Shown: positions 55,452-64,000 of the stretch, piece after piece | Layout: every line of letters begins with the position of its first letter | Numbering within the stretch: position 1 is the first letter of the stretch | Assembly: GCF_900115905.1 (NCBI RefSeq) | Contig: NZ_FOYD01000006.1 | Coordinates: 62,001-126,000, forward strand | Length of the DNA stretch: 64,000 bases | DNA from: Halopseudomonas formosensis | GTDB taxonomy: Bacteria > Pseudomonadota > Gammaproteobacteria > Pseudomonadales > Pseudomonadaceae | Direction: 5' to 3' | Notes under the pieces: generated by a model | Database searches by the model: none | The model's input: only the letters and a program-made list of their open reading frames with translations | Told to the model about the DNA's origin: nothing | Program-made: the position numbers and the translations under genes

Positions 55452-56432
55452 TTGCATACAGCCGTTCCCGAAACCCCTGCCGCGGCGGTCCAGCTGACCG
55501 GCTGCGAACCCCTGTTCCTGGTCATGAACAGCCGCTCCGGCAAGCAGGATAGCGAGGCCACACGCCAGGCCATACGGACAGCCTGTGCCGAGGCCGGGCG
55601 CCGCTGCGAGCTGCTGGTGATGGAGCGCGGCGCCGACCTGAACAGCGCCGCACGGAAGGCCGTGACCCTGGCCCGTGAACAGGGCGGCATAGTGGTGGCC
55701 GTCGGTGGCGACGGCACCCTGAATGCGGTGTGTCAGGCGGTGGTGGGCCAGGGCGTGCCCTTCGGCGTCCTGCCCCAGGGGACCTTCAACTATTTCGGCC
55801 GCGCCCATGGCATTTCCCAGGACACCGGCCAGGCGATGCACGACCTGCTCAACGCCCGTCTGGAACACATCAGTCTGGGTCAGATCAACGGACGCTATTT
55901 TCTGGTCAATGCCAGTCTCGGCCTCTATCCGCAACTGCTGGAGGACCGCGAGGAGTACAAGCAGCGCTACGGTCGCAGCCGCTGGATCGCCCTGGTCGCC
56001 GCCCTGGTCACCCTGGCGCGGGCCCATCGCCAGCTCGACATCACCCTGGAGCATGGCGGCCGCCACGAGCGCCTGCGCACGCCGACCCTGGTGGTCTGCA
56101 ACAACGCCCTGCAGCTCAAGCACATAGGTGTGGATCCGGCGCTGCCGGACAACCGCGACCATCTGGTGGCCCTGGCCTCCAGACCGGTGGGCACCGGCGC
56201 GCTCTACCTGCTGCTGTTGCAGGGCCTGCTCAGCCGCATGGGTGAAGCGGAGAATGTCATCAGCTTCGGTTTCGAAAACCTGACGGTGCGCCCCAACGCC
56301 CGGCCGCGGATGGTCAAGGTGGCGGTGGATGGCGAGATACTGCGCATGCGCACGCCCCTGACCTTCCGCATTGCCCCGCATGTGCTGCCGCTGCTCATTC
56401 CGCGCAGCGCCCCCACACCGGAGCATCCATGA
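55452..56432 (+). CDS. Diacylglycerol/lipid kinase-family protein
   Basis: A 326-residue DAGK_cat-family protein. The nucleotide-binding loop is VVAVGGDGTLNAVCQAV (about 75) and the second motif is GVLPQGTFNYFGRAHGI (about 100). The C-terminal domain has TLVVCNNALQLKHIG and VAVDGE. It probably phosphorylates a lipid at the membrane; diacylglycerol, sphingoid and undecaprenol-like acceptors occur in the family. The start is TTG at 55452 with GGAAGGAG 6 bases before, 31 bases after ybiI; ATGA overlap with the next gene. Confidence 0.85.
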   Translation: MHTAVPETPAAAVQLTGCEPLFLVMNSRSGKQDSEATRQAIRTACAEAGRRCELLVMERGADLNSAARKAVTLAREQGGIVVAVGGDGTLNAVCQAVVGQGVPFGVLPQGTFNYFGRAHGISQDTGQAMHDLLNARLEHISLGQINGRYFLVNASLGLYPQLLEDREEYKQRYGRSRWIALVAALVTLARAHRQLDITLEHGGRHERLRTPTLVVCNNALQLKHIGVDPALPDNRDHLVALASRPVGTGALYLLLLQGLLSRMGEAENVISFGFENLTVRPNARPRMVKVAVDGEILRMRTPLTFRIAPHVLPLLIPRSAPTPEHP

Positions 56433-57226
56433 CCCGTCTGCTGCACCTGTCAGATCTGCACTTCGGCACCGAGGATCCCGGAGTGGTTCAGGCCCTGCTG
56501 CAACTGGAGCAGCAACTGCGGCCGGATCACTGCCTGCTCAGCGGCGACATCACCCAGCGGGCGCGGCGCGGCCAGTTCGCCGCCGCCCAGGCTTTCGTGC
56601 GGCGTCTCGGCGCCCCGGTGATGGCCGTGCCCGGCAATCACGATCTGCCGCTGTTCAATCTGGCGGCACGTCTGTTCAATCCCTACGGCAACTACCGCCA
56701 GGCGTTCGGGCAGGATCTGGAGCCCGTGCTGGACACGCCACGGCTGTTGGTGATCGGCGTCAACAGTACTCGGCCAGCGCGACACAAGGACGGTCAGGTG
56801 TCCGCCGCCCAGGTGCAGCGGGTGAGCCGGCGCCTGCAACAGGCCGCACCCGGACAGCTGCGCATAGTGATGCTGCACCATCCGGTTCGTGCCATAGAAG
56901 AGTCGGACCTGAGCAACTTGCTGATCGGTCGGGAGCGGGCAGTACCGGAGTGGGTGGATGCCGGGGCGGATCTGCTGCTGGGTGGACACATCCACCTGCC
57001 CTATCTGGTACCGCTGCAGGGCAGCCAGCCCGAGCGGCGCGGCTGGGCAGTGCAGGCGGGCACGGGACTCTCGACGCGTACCCGCGGCGCCGTGCCCAAC
57101 TCGGTGAATCTGATCGAATACGACGCCGGCGGGCCGCGGCGCTGCTGCCTGACCCGCTGGGATTATCTGGCGGGTCAGGGCTTCGTGGAGGTCGAGCGCA
57201 GCGAGCTGCGCCTGAGCGACCTATAG
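56429..57226 (+). CDS. Calcineurin-like metallophosphoesterase
   Basis: A 265-residue phosphoesterase with all metal motifs: [34 protein letters not shown] and GGHIHLPY. It resembles cAMP phosphodiesterase CpdA and other class III phosphodiesterases; the substrate is not determined by the sequence. Translationally coupled to the lipid kinase gene, which suggests a shared phospholipid or phosphodiester pathway. Its end overlaps the convergent YebC-family gene by 6 bases. Confidence 0.86.
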   Translation: MTRLLHLSDLHFGTEDPGVVQALLQLEQQLRPDHCLLSGDITQRARRGQFAAAQAFVRRLGAPVMAVPGNHDLPLFNLAARLFNPYGNYRQAFGQDLEPVLDTPRLLVIGVNSTRPARHKDGQVSAAQVQRVSRRLQQAAPGQLRIVMLHHPVRAIEESDLSNLLIGRERAVPEWVDAGADLLLGGHIHLPYLVPLQGSQPERRGWAVQAGTGLSTRTRGAVPNSVNLIEYDAGGPRRCCLTRWDYLAGQGFVEVERSELRLSDL

Positions 57227-57937
57227 CTCGGCGTTGTGGTAGACGTTCTGCACGTCATCCAGATCATTGAGCATGTCGAGGAAGCGGTCGAACATGGGTC
57301 GATCCTCCTCGCCGATGGCGGTGAAGGTCTGGGGCAGGAACTGGATCTCGTCGACCTCGAACTCCACCTCACCCAGGGCCTCGGTCAGCGCCTGGCGGGC
57401 CTTGGCATATTCGGTGTTGGGAGTGAAAACGGTGATCAGGCCATCCTCGTTCTCGATGTCGGTGACATCCACATCAGCCATCATCAGCGCCTCGAGCACG
57501 GCTTCCTCGTCGTCGCCCTTGAAGGCCAGGATAGCGCAGTGGTCGAACATGTGGCTGACGCTGCCGGGGGTGCCCATCTTGCACTTGGTCTTGGTGAAAC
57601 AGTGGCGCACATCGGCAATGGTGCGGTTGGGGTTATCGGTCAGGCACTCGACAATCACGATGCAGTTACCCGGGCCAAAACCCTCATAACGCGCCACCGA
57701 GAAATCCTCACCACCGCCGCCCTTGGCCTTGTCGATGGCCTTGTCGATCACGTGGGCCGGCACCTGATCCTTCTTGGCCCGCTCGATCAGGCCACGCAGG
57801 GACAGGTTGCCTGCGGGGTCGACACCGCCGGACTTGGCACAGACATAGATTTCCCGTGCGTATTTGCTGTAGAGCTTGGTCTTGGCGTCGGCCGTCTTGG
57901 CCATGGATTCCTTGCGGTTCTGATAAGCGCGTCCCAT
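57221..57937 (-). CDS. yeeN: YebC/PmpR-family protein of the YeeN type
   Basis: A 238-residue protein of the YebC/TACO1 family, thought to act as a transcription regulator or to relieve ribosome stalling. It is closer to E. coli YeeN than Yeb[35 protein letters not shown] and [20 protein letters not shown]. It ends [14 protein letters not shown]. Single gene, divergent from the 58.1 kb trio. Confidence 0.88.
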   Translation of the reverse strand: MGRAYQNRKESMAKTADAKTKLYSKYAREIYVCAKSGGVDPAGNLSLRGLIERAKKDQVPAHVIDKAIDKAKGGGGEDFSVARYEGFGPGNCIVIVECLTDNPNRTIADVRHCFTKTKCKMGTPGSVSHMFDHCAILAFKGDDEEAVLEALMMADVDVTDIENEDGLITVFTPNTEYAKARQALTEALGEVEFEVDEIQFLPQTFTAIGEEDRPMFDRFLDMLNDLDDVQNVYHNAEL

Positions 57938-58087
57938 CCGGCGGTCCCGTTTGATTGAAAAGCCGTCATTCTACGTCAGTTGCCCGCTGCGCTGGAGTAT
58001 TTTCCACTCCCCGCCCAGCGGAAAATCCGGTCTGAACTCCCGCGTCGTTTATCCAGTCAGAACTGATACCCATTCGAGGTGCTGACG

Positions 58088-58621
58088 ATGATGCTGCATT
58101 CCCTGACTGACGGCTTCTTCAGGCCGCTCACCACGGTCCTGGCCCTGACCATGATGCTCACCGGCTGCCAATGGCCCGCAGATCCCGAACGTTCCCTGAC
58201 CGCGGCCCGGGAACGGGGCGCCCTGCGTGTCGGTGTGGTGGCCAACCCACCCTGGGTTGAAGTGCCGGACCCGGCGGCGCCGGTCGGCCTGGAAAGTGAA
58301 CTGGTGCGCGAGTTCGCCGAGCGTCAGGATCTGGATATCCAATGGCATCATCGCGGGGTCGAGCAGTTGGTGGAGTCCCTGCGTCGACATGAACTGGACC
58401 TGCTGATCGGTGGTTTCTCCGCCACCCACCCCTGGCGCGCCGAGGTCGGCCAGACCTTTATCTATTTCAACGAACGCAACCAGCAGGGCACACTGGGTGA
58501 ACATGTCATCCTCACGGCGCCCGGCGAGAATGCCCTGCTCCTGACGCTGGAGCGTTTCCTGTTCACCCGCCAGGACCCGGAACACTACCTGCCCACGCTG
58601 CGAGCCGCCGGCCAGCCATGA
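58088..58621 (+). CDS. Half-size solute-binding-protein-like lipoprotein
   Basis: A 177-residue exported protein with a lipobox (MMLTGC, Cys about 26). It starts like family 3 solute-binding proteins (GALRVGVVANPPWVEVPDPA, VGLESELVREFAERQDLDIQ, ELDLLIGGFSAT), then skips most of lobe 2 and ends GEHVILTAPGENALLLTLER. A normal member has about 230 mature residues; this has about 150. GAGGTG precedes the ATG at 58088. It overlaps the next gene by four bases (ATGA), so the pair is coupled. Ligand unknown. Confidence 0.72.
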   Translation: MMLHSLTDGFFRPLTTVLALTMMLTGCQWPADPERSLTAARERGALRVGVVANPPWVEVPDPAAPVGLESELVREFAERQDLDIQWHHRGVEQLVESLRRHELDLLIGGFSATHPWRAEVGQTFIYFNERNQQGTLGEHVILTAPGENALLLTLERFLFTRQDPEHYLPTLRAAGQP

Positions 58622-59166
58622 GGGTACGTCAGGGTTATCGGCTGCCCGCAGACCGGGAAGCCCTGCTGCACAAGGCGATCCGCCTCGAGTGGATCTCGCT
58701 GGGCTTCGTGCTCAGCATAGTGCTGGTGATGTACCTGAGCATGGGTTCTTCCCAGACCATGAAGATGGCCCTGCTCGAGGATCTGCTGGCCCTGGTGCCG
58801 CCGGTGGTCTTCCTGCTGGCCATGCGCATGCGCAAGCAGCCTCCGGACGAGCAGCACCCTTACGGCTACAGTCGCGCCATCCTGCTGGCCTTCCTTGCCG
58901 CCGCCATGGCCATAGTCCTGTTCGGCCTATTCATGCTGATCGATTCGGCAAGCTCGCTGCTGCGCCAGGAAAGGCCCAGCATCGGCCACTTCCAGCTGTT
59001 CGGCGAGGCCTATCCGATCTGGGGTGGCTGGGTGATGATCCTGGCCCTGGTGTACTCCATGATTCCGCCGATCATTCTCGGGCGCATGAAGCTGCCGCTG
59101 TCCCGCGAGCTGGACTGGCGTCTGTATGACCTGATCCTCATGCCGGTCGAGAAAATCAACCGTTGA
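58618..59166 (+). CDS. Truncated CDF-like membrane protein
   Basis: A 182-residue protein with four helices (about 28-46, 54-72, 88-110, 135-155). RKQPPDEQHPYGYSRAILLA closely resembles the cation diffusion facilitator loop (PPDEEHPFGHGRA). The C-terminal helices 5-6 and the cytoplasmic domain of CDF transporters are absent. In helix 2 (MALLEDLLALVPPVVFLLA) one acidic residue is kept, but the position of the second metal Asp appears to be Pro. It is therefore unlikely to be an ordinary zinc exporter. Coupled to the half-size binding lipoprotein. Confidence 0.7.
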   Translation: MRVRQGYRLPADREALLHKAIRLEWISLGFVLSIVLVMYLSMGSSQTMKMALLEDLLALVPPVVFLLAMRMRKQPPDEQHPYGYSRAILLAFLAAAMAIVLFGLFMLIDSASSLLRQERPSIGHFQLFGEAYPIWGGWVMILALVYSMIPPIILGRMKLPLSRELDWRLYDLILMPVEKINR

Positions 59167-59180
59167 ACAGGAGCCCGATC

Positions 59181-59333
59181 ATGTGGAAACCCAACCCCGG
59201 TCCCCATCACAACCCGAGCGGCAACTCCACCTTCTGGTGGTGCCGCCCCTTTGCCGCTCAGGATGATCCGCTGTGCCGGATCAACCGCCATCAGCCCCTG
59301 CCGGCCTGGCGACGCAAGGCACTGCTCAAGTAG
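59181..59333 (+). CDS. Small Trp/Pro/His-rich protein (50 residues)
   Basis: Begins MWKPNPGPHHNPSGNSTFWW, has two Cys (C21, C32) and a basic C-terminus (AWRRKALLK). No signal peptide or membrane helix. AGGAG lies 8 bases upstream of the ATG, and it starts 14 bases after the CDF-like gene, so it is probably the third gene of that unit. I do not recognise it. Confidence 0.6.
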   Translation: MWKPNPGPHHNPSGNSTFWWCRPFAAQDDPLCRINRHQPLPAWRRKALLK

Positions 59334-59422
59334 GCATCTGACAGGCACCGGCGTGCTACCATTGCGCGCCGGTGCCGCAACCAAGGCGGCGCCCGTTTCC
59401 ATGTAACGATACGGACCTGCCC

Positions 59423-60643
59423 GTGCACGCCCCCACTCTGAGTTTCGATGTTGTCATCATCGGCGCCGGCGCCTCCGGCCTGATGTGCGCCGCCACCGCC
59501 GGTCAGCGCGGCCGGCGGGTACTGGTACTGGAAAAGGCCAACAAGCCCGGCAAGAAGATTCTCATGTCCGGTGGCGGGCGCTGCAACTTCACCAACTACC
59601 AGGTCGAAGCGGACAACTTCATATCGGCCAACCCGCACTTCTGCAAGGCAGCGCTCAAGCGCTACACCCAGTGGGACTTCATCAGCCTGATCGAACGCCA
59701 CGCCGTCGAATACGAAGAGCGCCGGCATTCCCAGCTGTTCTGCCGGCATTCGGCACGGGATGTGCTCAACATGCTGCTGGACGAATGTGCCGCTGCCGGC
59801 GTGGAGATCCGTACCCATTGCGAACTGCTGCAGGTCAGCGCACTGGATTCGCAGCACCTTCGCTACCGTCTTGAGCTGCGCCAGGGCCAGCAACCGCTGC
59901 GCATCGAGTGCCACTCGCTGGTGGTGGCCAGCGGCGCCCTGTCCATTCCCACCCTCGGCGGCAGCGGTATCGGCTACCAGATTGCCGAGCAGTTCGGTCT
60001 GTCGGTGACGCCGCGACGCGCCGGATTGGTGCCCTTCATGTTCAGTGACAGCATGAAGGGTCTCTGCGAACGCCTGTCCGGGCTGGCGCTGGAAGTCGAA
60101 GCCAGCTGCAACGGCCAGAGCTTCACCGAGAACATGCTGTTCACCCACCGGGGAATAAGTGGTCCGGCCATTCTGCAGATCTCCAGCTACTGGCACCCCG
60201 GCGACAGCCTGACCCTGGATCTGCTGCCCGGGATCGACGCTGCCCAGTGGCTGCGGGAAGCCAAGCAGCTGCAGGCCCGCCAGCTGCTCAGGACGGTACT
60301 TGCCGAGAAGCTGGGACGAGCCCTGGTCACCGAGCTGCAACAGCTCTGGTGGCCGGAGGCGGCGGACAAACCCCTGGCCGAGTTCAGTGACCGCCAGTTG
60401 CTGCACATCGCCGGCCAGCTCAATGGTTGGGTCATCAAGCCTTCGGCCACCGAAGGCTACCGTACCGCCGAGGTGACCCTGGGTGGCGTGGATACCGCCG
60501 CCATCAGTTCGCGCACCATGGAAGCCCGTGACTGCCCCGGGCTCTACTTCATCGGCGAAGTGCTGGACGTCACCGGTCACCTGGGCGGGTTCAATTTCCA
60601 GTGGGCCTGGTCATCCGGCTACAGTGCCGGACTGGCAGTCTGA
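59423..60643 (+). CDS. HI0933/YhiN-family flavoprotein
   Basis: A 406-residue NAD(P)/FAD-dependent oxidoreductase-like protein. It has FDVVIIGAGASGLMCAATAG (FAD), ANKPGKKILMSGGGRCNFTN, LVVASGALSIPTLGGSGIGY and the C-terminal FIGEVLDVTGHLGGFNFQWA. E. coli YhiN is the closest familiar relative; the reaction is unknown. The GTG start at 59423 gives the usual N-terminus; the ribosome site is weak. Overlaps the convergent Lnt-like gene by 25 bases. Confidence 0.88.
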   Translation: MHAPTLSFDVVIIGAGASGLMCAATAGQRGRRVLVLEKANKPGKKILMSGGGRCNFTNYQVEADNFISANPHFCKAALKRYTQWDFISLIERHAVEYEERRHSQLFCRHSARDVLNMLLDECAAAGVEIRTHCELLQVSALDSQHLRYRLELRQGQQPLRIECHSLVVASGALSIPTLGGSGIGYQIAEQFGLSVTPRRAGLVPFMFSDSMKGLCERLSGLALEVEASCNGQSFTENMLFTHRGISGPAILQISSYWHPGDSLTLDLLPGIDAAQWLREAKQLQARQLLRTVLAEKLGRALVTELQQLWWPEAADKPLAEFSDRQLLHIAGQLNGWVIKPSATEGYRTAEVTLGGVDTAAISSRTMEARDCPGLYFIGEVLDVTGHLGGFNFQWAWSSGYSAGLAV

Positions 60644-62241
60644 GACCGGCTGCGCCAGAGCGCCCCCAGAATCAGCAGTCCCAGCAGGCAGGTCGCCCCA
60701 TGGATGAAAAGCCGCGGATGACGACTGAAGAAGCTGCCACCGGAGGCCGCATCGAAGGGCACCCGCACCAGCAGCTCGTCCGCATTGAAGGCCTGGCCCT
60801 CACCGAGAATCCGCCCATGGGGTGCAGCCACCACCGAGGGGCCATTGTTGATCAGATGGGCCATCGGCAGGCGGTTCTCCACCGCGCGCAGGATCGACAT
60901 GTTGGCGTGGTGCCGGGGCTGAGTGCTCTCACCGAACCAGTTGTCCTGGGACAGGAACAGCAGCATCTTGCCGGCACCGTCGGCACCTACCGCAGCGGCT
61001 ACGAAGTCGGCAAAGGCCGCCTCGTAGCAGACCATGGGCATGACCCTCATGCCTGCCGCCGGAAATTCCACATGGGCCTCCCCGGCACCCAGGGGCCGCA
61101 GGAACTCGCCGAACACCCGGTCATTGATCGGGCGCAGCCAGGACCATGACCAGGGCGGCGGCAGATACTCGCCGAAGGGCATGCGCAGCATCTTGCGGTA
61201 TCGGGCCGCCAGCTCACCCTCGGCATCCAGCAGCGCCACCGTGTTGTAGCTGATTCGCTCGCTGCCCTGCCACTGGCGCTCGACATCATGGAAGATCAGC
61301 GGCACCCCCCGGCGAGACACCTCCCGGGCATAGGCCTGGCGTACGCTGTAGGTGTCGAAATAGCCCTTGTAACGGGCCTCCGGCCAGGCCACCCACTGGG
61401 CGCCCGCCTCGATCAGCCGCCGGGTCGCTTCCATCTCCTGGGGAAACTCCCGGGTGAAGCCAGGCGCCGGAGGGGGAATATCCAGGGTGATGGGGTCATT
61501 GGGCTGGACCAGCCCGATGCGCAGCGTTTCCCAGTCATGCATCCGCCGATCCCAGTCCTGCAGACTGATGACGCCGTAGCCGAGCCACAGCAGCAGGGCG
61601 ATCCAGGCGATGCGGTTGGCCATCGCCGACCGTGGCCCATCCCGGGTCAGCATCCGGTACAGCAGCACCGCGAACAGCGCCATTACCGCGTCCAGGCCGG
61701 CGGCGCCGGTCCATTCCACCGCCTGCAGCGCCGGCAGAAACTGCACCTGACCATCGGCAAAGTGGGTCTTGAACAGCATCGGATAGAACGCCATCACCAC
61801 CACCAGCGACAGCGGGAAGGCCAGCAGCTCCCAGCCACCCAGCCGGCGCACCAGCCAGCGATAGAGCATGCTGGTCAGGCCCAGGGTCAACCCCAGGTAG
61901 CTCCAGAACAGCGCCGCCAGCACCAGGCTCAGGCCGGGGTTGACCTGCTTGAGGTTGATCATGAACTGGGCCAGCCAGTAGCTGCCCCCGGCAAAACACA
62001 GGGTGCCGGCAACCCAGCCCAGCAGCAGTCCCATGCCCGGGCCGGCCCCCCGCAGGGCATAGAGCAGCGGCACCCAGCCCAGCCATCCGCTCCAGAACAG
62101 CTGATTGTTCAGCCAGGGCACACAGAGCATCAGACCGCTGAGTGCGGCCAGCAGCAGACGCAGCAGCAGCGATCGGTACCCAGCCTGCAGTCGGTCGATC
62201 AGGGCCGGCTGCGCTGGCAGAGGGGAACTGGTAGGCAGCAT
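60619..62241 (-). CDS. Lnt-like apolipoprotein N-acyltransferase
   Basis: A 540-residue inner-membrane protein with about seven helices in the N-terminal 225 residues, a nitrilase-fold periplasmic domain (about 240-500) and a final helix (about 510-530). The Lnt triad is present: Glu in WPEARYKG, Lys in YRKMLRMPFGEYLP, Cys in MVCYEAAFADF. It would N-acylate lipoproteins from phospholipid. The location, beside an acyltransferase and YhiN-like gene, is not the usual one for Lnt (near ybeX), so it may be a second, specialised copy. Start at 62241 is by N-terminal likeness; the ribosome site is weak. Confidence 0.8.
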   Translation of the reverse strand: MLPTSSPLPAQPALIDRLQAGYRSLLLRLLLAALSGLMLCVPWLNNQLFWSGWLGWVPLLYALRGAGPGMGLLLGWVAGTLCFAGGSYWLAQFMINLKQVNPGLSLVLAALFWSYLGLTLGLTSMLYRWLVRRLGGWELLAFPLSLVVVMAFYPMLFKTHFADGQVQFLPALQAVEWTGAAGLDAVMALFAVLLYRMLTRDGPRSAMANRIAWIALLLWLGYGVISLQDWDRRMHDWETLRIGLVQPNDPITLDIPPPAPGFTREFPQEMEATRRLIEAGAQWVAWPEARYKGYFDTYSVRQAYAREVSRRGVPLIFHDVERQWQGSERISYNTVALLDAEGELAARYRKMLRMPFGEYLPPPWSWSWLRPINDRVFGEFLRPLGAGEAHVEFPAAGMRVMPMVCYEAAFADFVAAAVGADGAGKMLLFLSQDNWFGESTQPRHHANMSILRAVENRLPMAHLINNGPSVVAAPHGRILGEGQAFNADELLVRVPFDAASGGSFFSRHPRLFIHGATCLLGLLILGALWRSRSQTASPAL

Positions 62242-62392
62242 GGGTCGGCAATCCGGTACGGGTTCAGCCCCATCCTTGCCCGTCAGGCGGTCGCAGGCAA
62301 TACCCTGTCCGAGTGAATCGTGACCCCTGCCACAGTAACGCCCAAAGCCGCTATGCTTGGCCTCGTTTCTGACCGTCGAGGAATAACACACC

Positions 62393-63292
62393 ATGCCCCA
62401 CTGGTTGACCGGAACCCTGACCAGCCTGCTGGTCCTGCTCAATACCCTGATCGGGATCGGCCCGATGATGGTGCTTGCGGTGCTCAAGGTAGTGATTCCC
62501 CACCAGGGTTTCCGCCGCTGGAGTTCACGCTGGGTCATGTGGATTGCCGAAACCTGGGCCGAGACCAACAAGGCCATCTTCCGCCTGATGCTGCCGACGG
62601 TCTGGGACATCCGCTGCGATACTCCCCTGTACAGCGACCATTCCTACCTGGTGATCAGCAACCATCAGTCCTGGGTGGACATACCGGCACTGGTGCAGTC
62701 CTTCAACCGCAAGACGCCCTATTTCAAGTTCTTCCTGAAAAAGGAGCTGATCTGGGCGCCCTTTCTCGGGCTGGCCTTCTGGGCGCTGGATTACCCCTTC
62801 ATGAAGCGCTACAGCAAGGCGCACCTGGAACGCCATCCCGAGGACCGGGGCAAGGATCTGGAAATCACCCGCCGCGCCTGCGAGAAGTTCCGCCACCTGC
62901 CGGTGACCGTGGTCAACTTCCTGGAAGGCACCCGCTTCACCCCGGCCAAGCATGCCGCCCAGCAATCCCCTTACCGCCACCTGCTGCGGCCCAAGTCCGG
63001 TGGCATTGCCTTTGTCACCGCCGCGCTGGGCGAGCAAATGCGTTCGCTGCTGGATGTGACCATCGTCTATCCGGAGCAGACGCCGCCGGGCTTCTGGGCC
63101 CTGATCAGCGGTCGGGTACCCTATGTGCTGGTGGACATCCGCTCGCAGACGCTGCCGGCCGACCTCTTCCATGGCGATTACAGCGAGGATCCGCAGTTCC
63201 GCGAGTACTTCCAGAACTGGGTCAACAGCATCTGGGATGCCAAGGATCAGCGTATCGCCGAACTGCGCGCGGCGCTGGGTACCCGCGGCTGA
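62393..63292 (+). CDS. PlsC-type acyltransferase (YihG-like)
   Basis: A 299-residue membrane-bound acyltransferase, likely acylating lysophosphatidic acid. N-terminal helix (about 8-35), then the HX4D motif NHQSWVD (His90, Asp95) and the glycerol-phosphate motif NFLEGTRFT near 175. The extra helix and the length match E. coli YihG rather than PlsC (245). AGGAA precedes the ATG; a TATGCT -10-like hexamer lies at 62352-62357. Divergent from the Lnt-like gene. Confidence 0.88.
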   Translation: MPHWLTGTLTSLLVLLNTLIGIGPMMVLAVLKVVIPHQGFRRWSSRWVMWIAETWAETNKAIFRLMLPTVWDIRCDTPLYSDHSYLVISNHQSWVDIPALVQSFNRKTPYFKFFLKKELIWAPFLGLAFWALDYPFMKRYSKAHLERHPEDRGKDLEITRRACEKFRHLPVTVVNFLEGTRFTPAKHAAQQSPYRHLLRPKSGGIAFVTAALGEQMRSLLDVTIVYPEQTPPGFWALISGRVPYVLVDIRSQTLPADLFHGDYSEDPQFREYFQNWVNSIWDAKDQRIAELRAALGTRG

Positions 63293-63321
63293 GCCGGAAG
63301 GCTGCCGCGCCGGGGCGACCG

Positions 63322-63344
63322 GCGCCCGCCCATCGGGCGGGCGC
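63322..63344. terminator. Perfect hairpin before dbpA
   Basis: A 10-bp GC stem (GCGCCCGCCC / GGGCGGGCGC) with a 3-base loop, about 30 bases after the acyltransferase stop. No T-run. TACACT at 63351-63356 just beyond may be the dbpA -10. Confidence 0.5.
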
Positions 63345-63384
63345 ATCTGCTACACTCCCCGCCCCTTCCCTGCAGGTCAATGAC

Positions 63385-64000
<616 letters not shown>

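Overview
The window is GC-rich, densely packed bacterial chromosome with about 60 genes, short gaps and many ATGA/TGATG junctions. Gene content and local order match Pseudomonadaceae: ptsP-rppH-HAD phosphatase, gcvTHP with an iron transporter, ubiI-ubiH-pepP-UPF0149, zapA-6S RNA-fau, ilvA/rpiA, oprH-phoP-phoQ, and serA beside a D-2-hydroxyglutarate dehydrogenase. A complete nos operon marks the organism as a denitrifier able to reduce N2O. The genus is inferred from protein resemblance and synteny; no rRNA is present. I saw no tRNA, rRNA, insertion sequence, prophage or CRISPR array.

Layout. 1-9.8 kb: 5' part of ptsP, rppH, a SerB-like phosphatase, rlmI, a first mgtE and the glycine cleavage genes gcvT-gcvH-gcvP. 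9.9-12.7 kb: Fbp-type iron importer (binding protein and permease, no ATPase) under a promoter overlapped by a Fur box. 12.7-18.7 kb: ubiquinone hydroxylases, pepP, UPF0149, and on the other strand a small coiled-coil protein, zapA, 6S RNA and fau, ending in a 43-codon membrane-peptide gene. 18.9-23.1 kb: a GGDEF protein, ilvA, rpiA. 23.1-27.4 kb: oprH-phoP-phoQ, divergent from a second mgtE, sharing an intergenic region with four PhoP-box-like hexamers at exact 11-bp spacing. 27.4-38 kb: serA, D-2-hydroxyglutarate dehydrogenase, FAH-family hydrolase, several small conserved genes and glcB. 38-43 kb: a TetR-controlled RND efflux pair. 43-53.3 kb: norR and nosRZDFYL plus a TatA/E gene, with Anr/Dnr-type boxes before norR and nosR. 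53.5-57.2 kb: an operon of a glycogen-phosphorylase-like protein lacking the PLP lysine, a YbiI-type zinc-finger protein, a diacylglycerol-kinase-family protein and a metallophosphoesterase. 57.2-64 kb: a YebC/YeeN protein, an unusual trio (half-size solute-binding lipoprotein, half-size CDF-like membrane protein, 50-residue peptide), a flavoprotein, an Lnt-like protein, an acyltransferase and the start of dbpA.

Common themes. Three regulatory circuits can be read from the DNA: Fur at fbpA, PhoP at oprH/mgtE, and Anr/Dnr at nosR/norR. In three operons a strong hairpin directly follows the abundant exported product (fbpA, oprH, nosZ) and precedes its less abundant partners, suggesting transcript-level dosage control. 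Convergent pairs are packed very tightly, with overlaps or zero spacing. The most unusual loci are the phosphorylase-like operon and the 58.1-59.3 kb trio.
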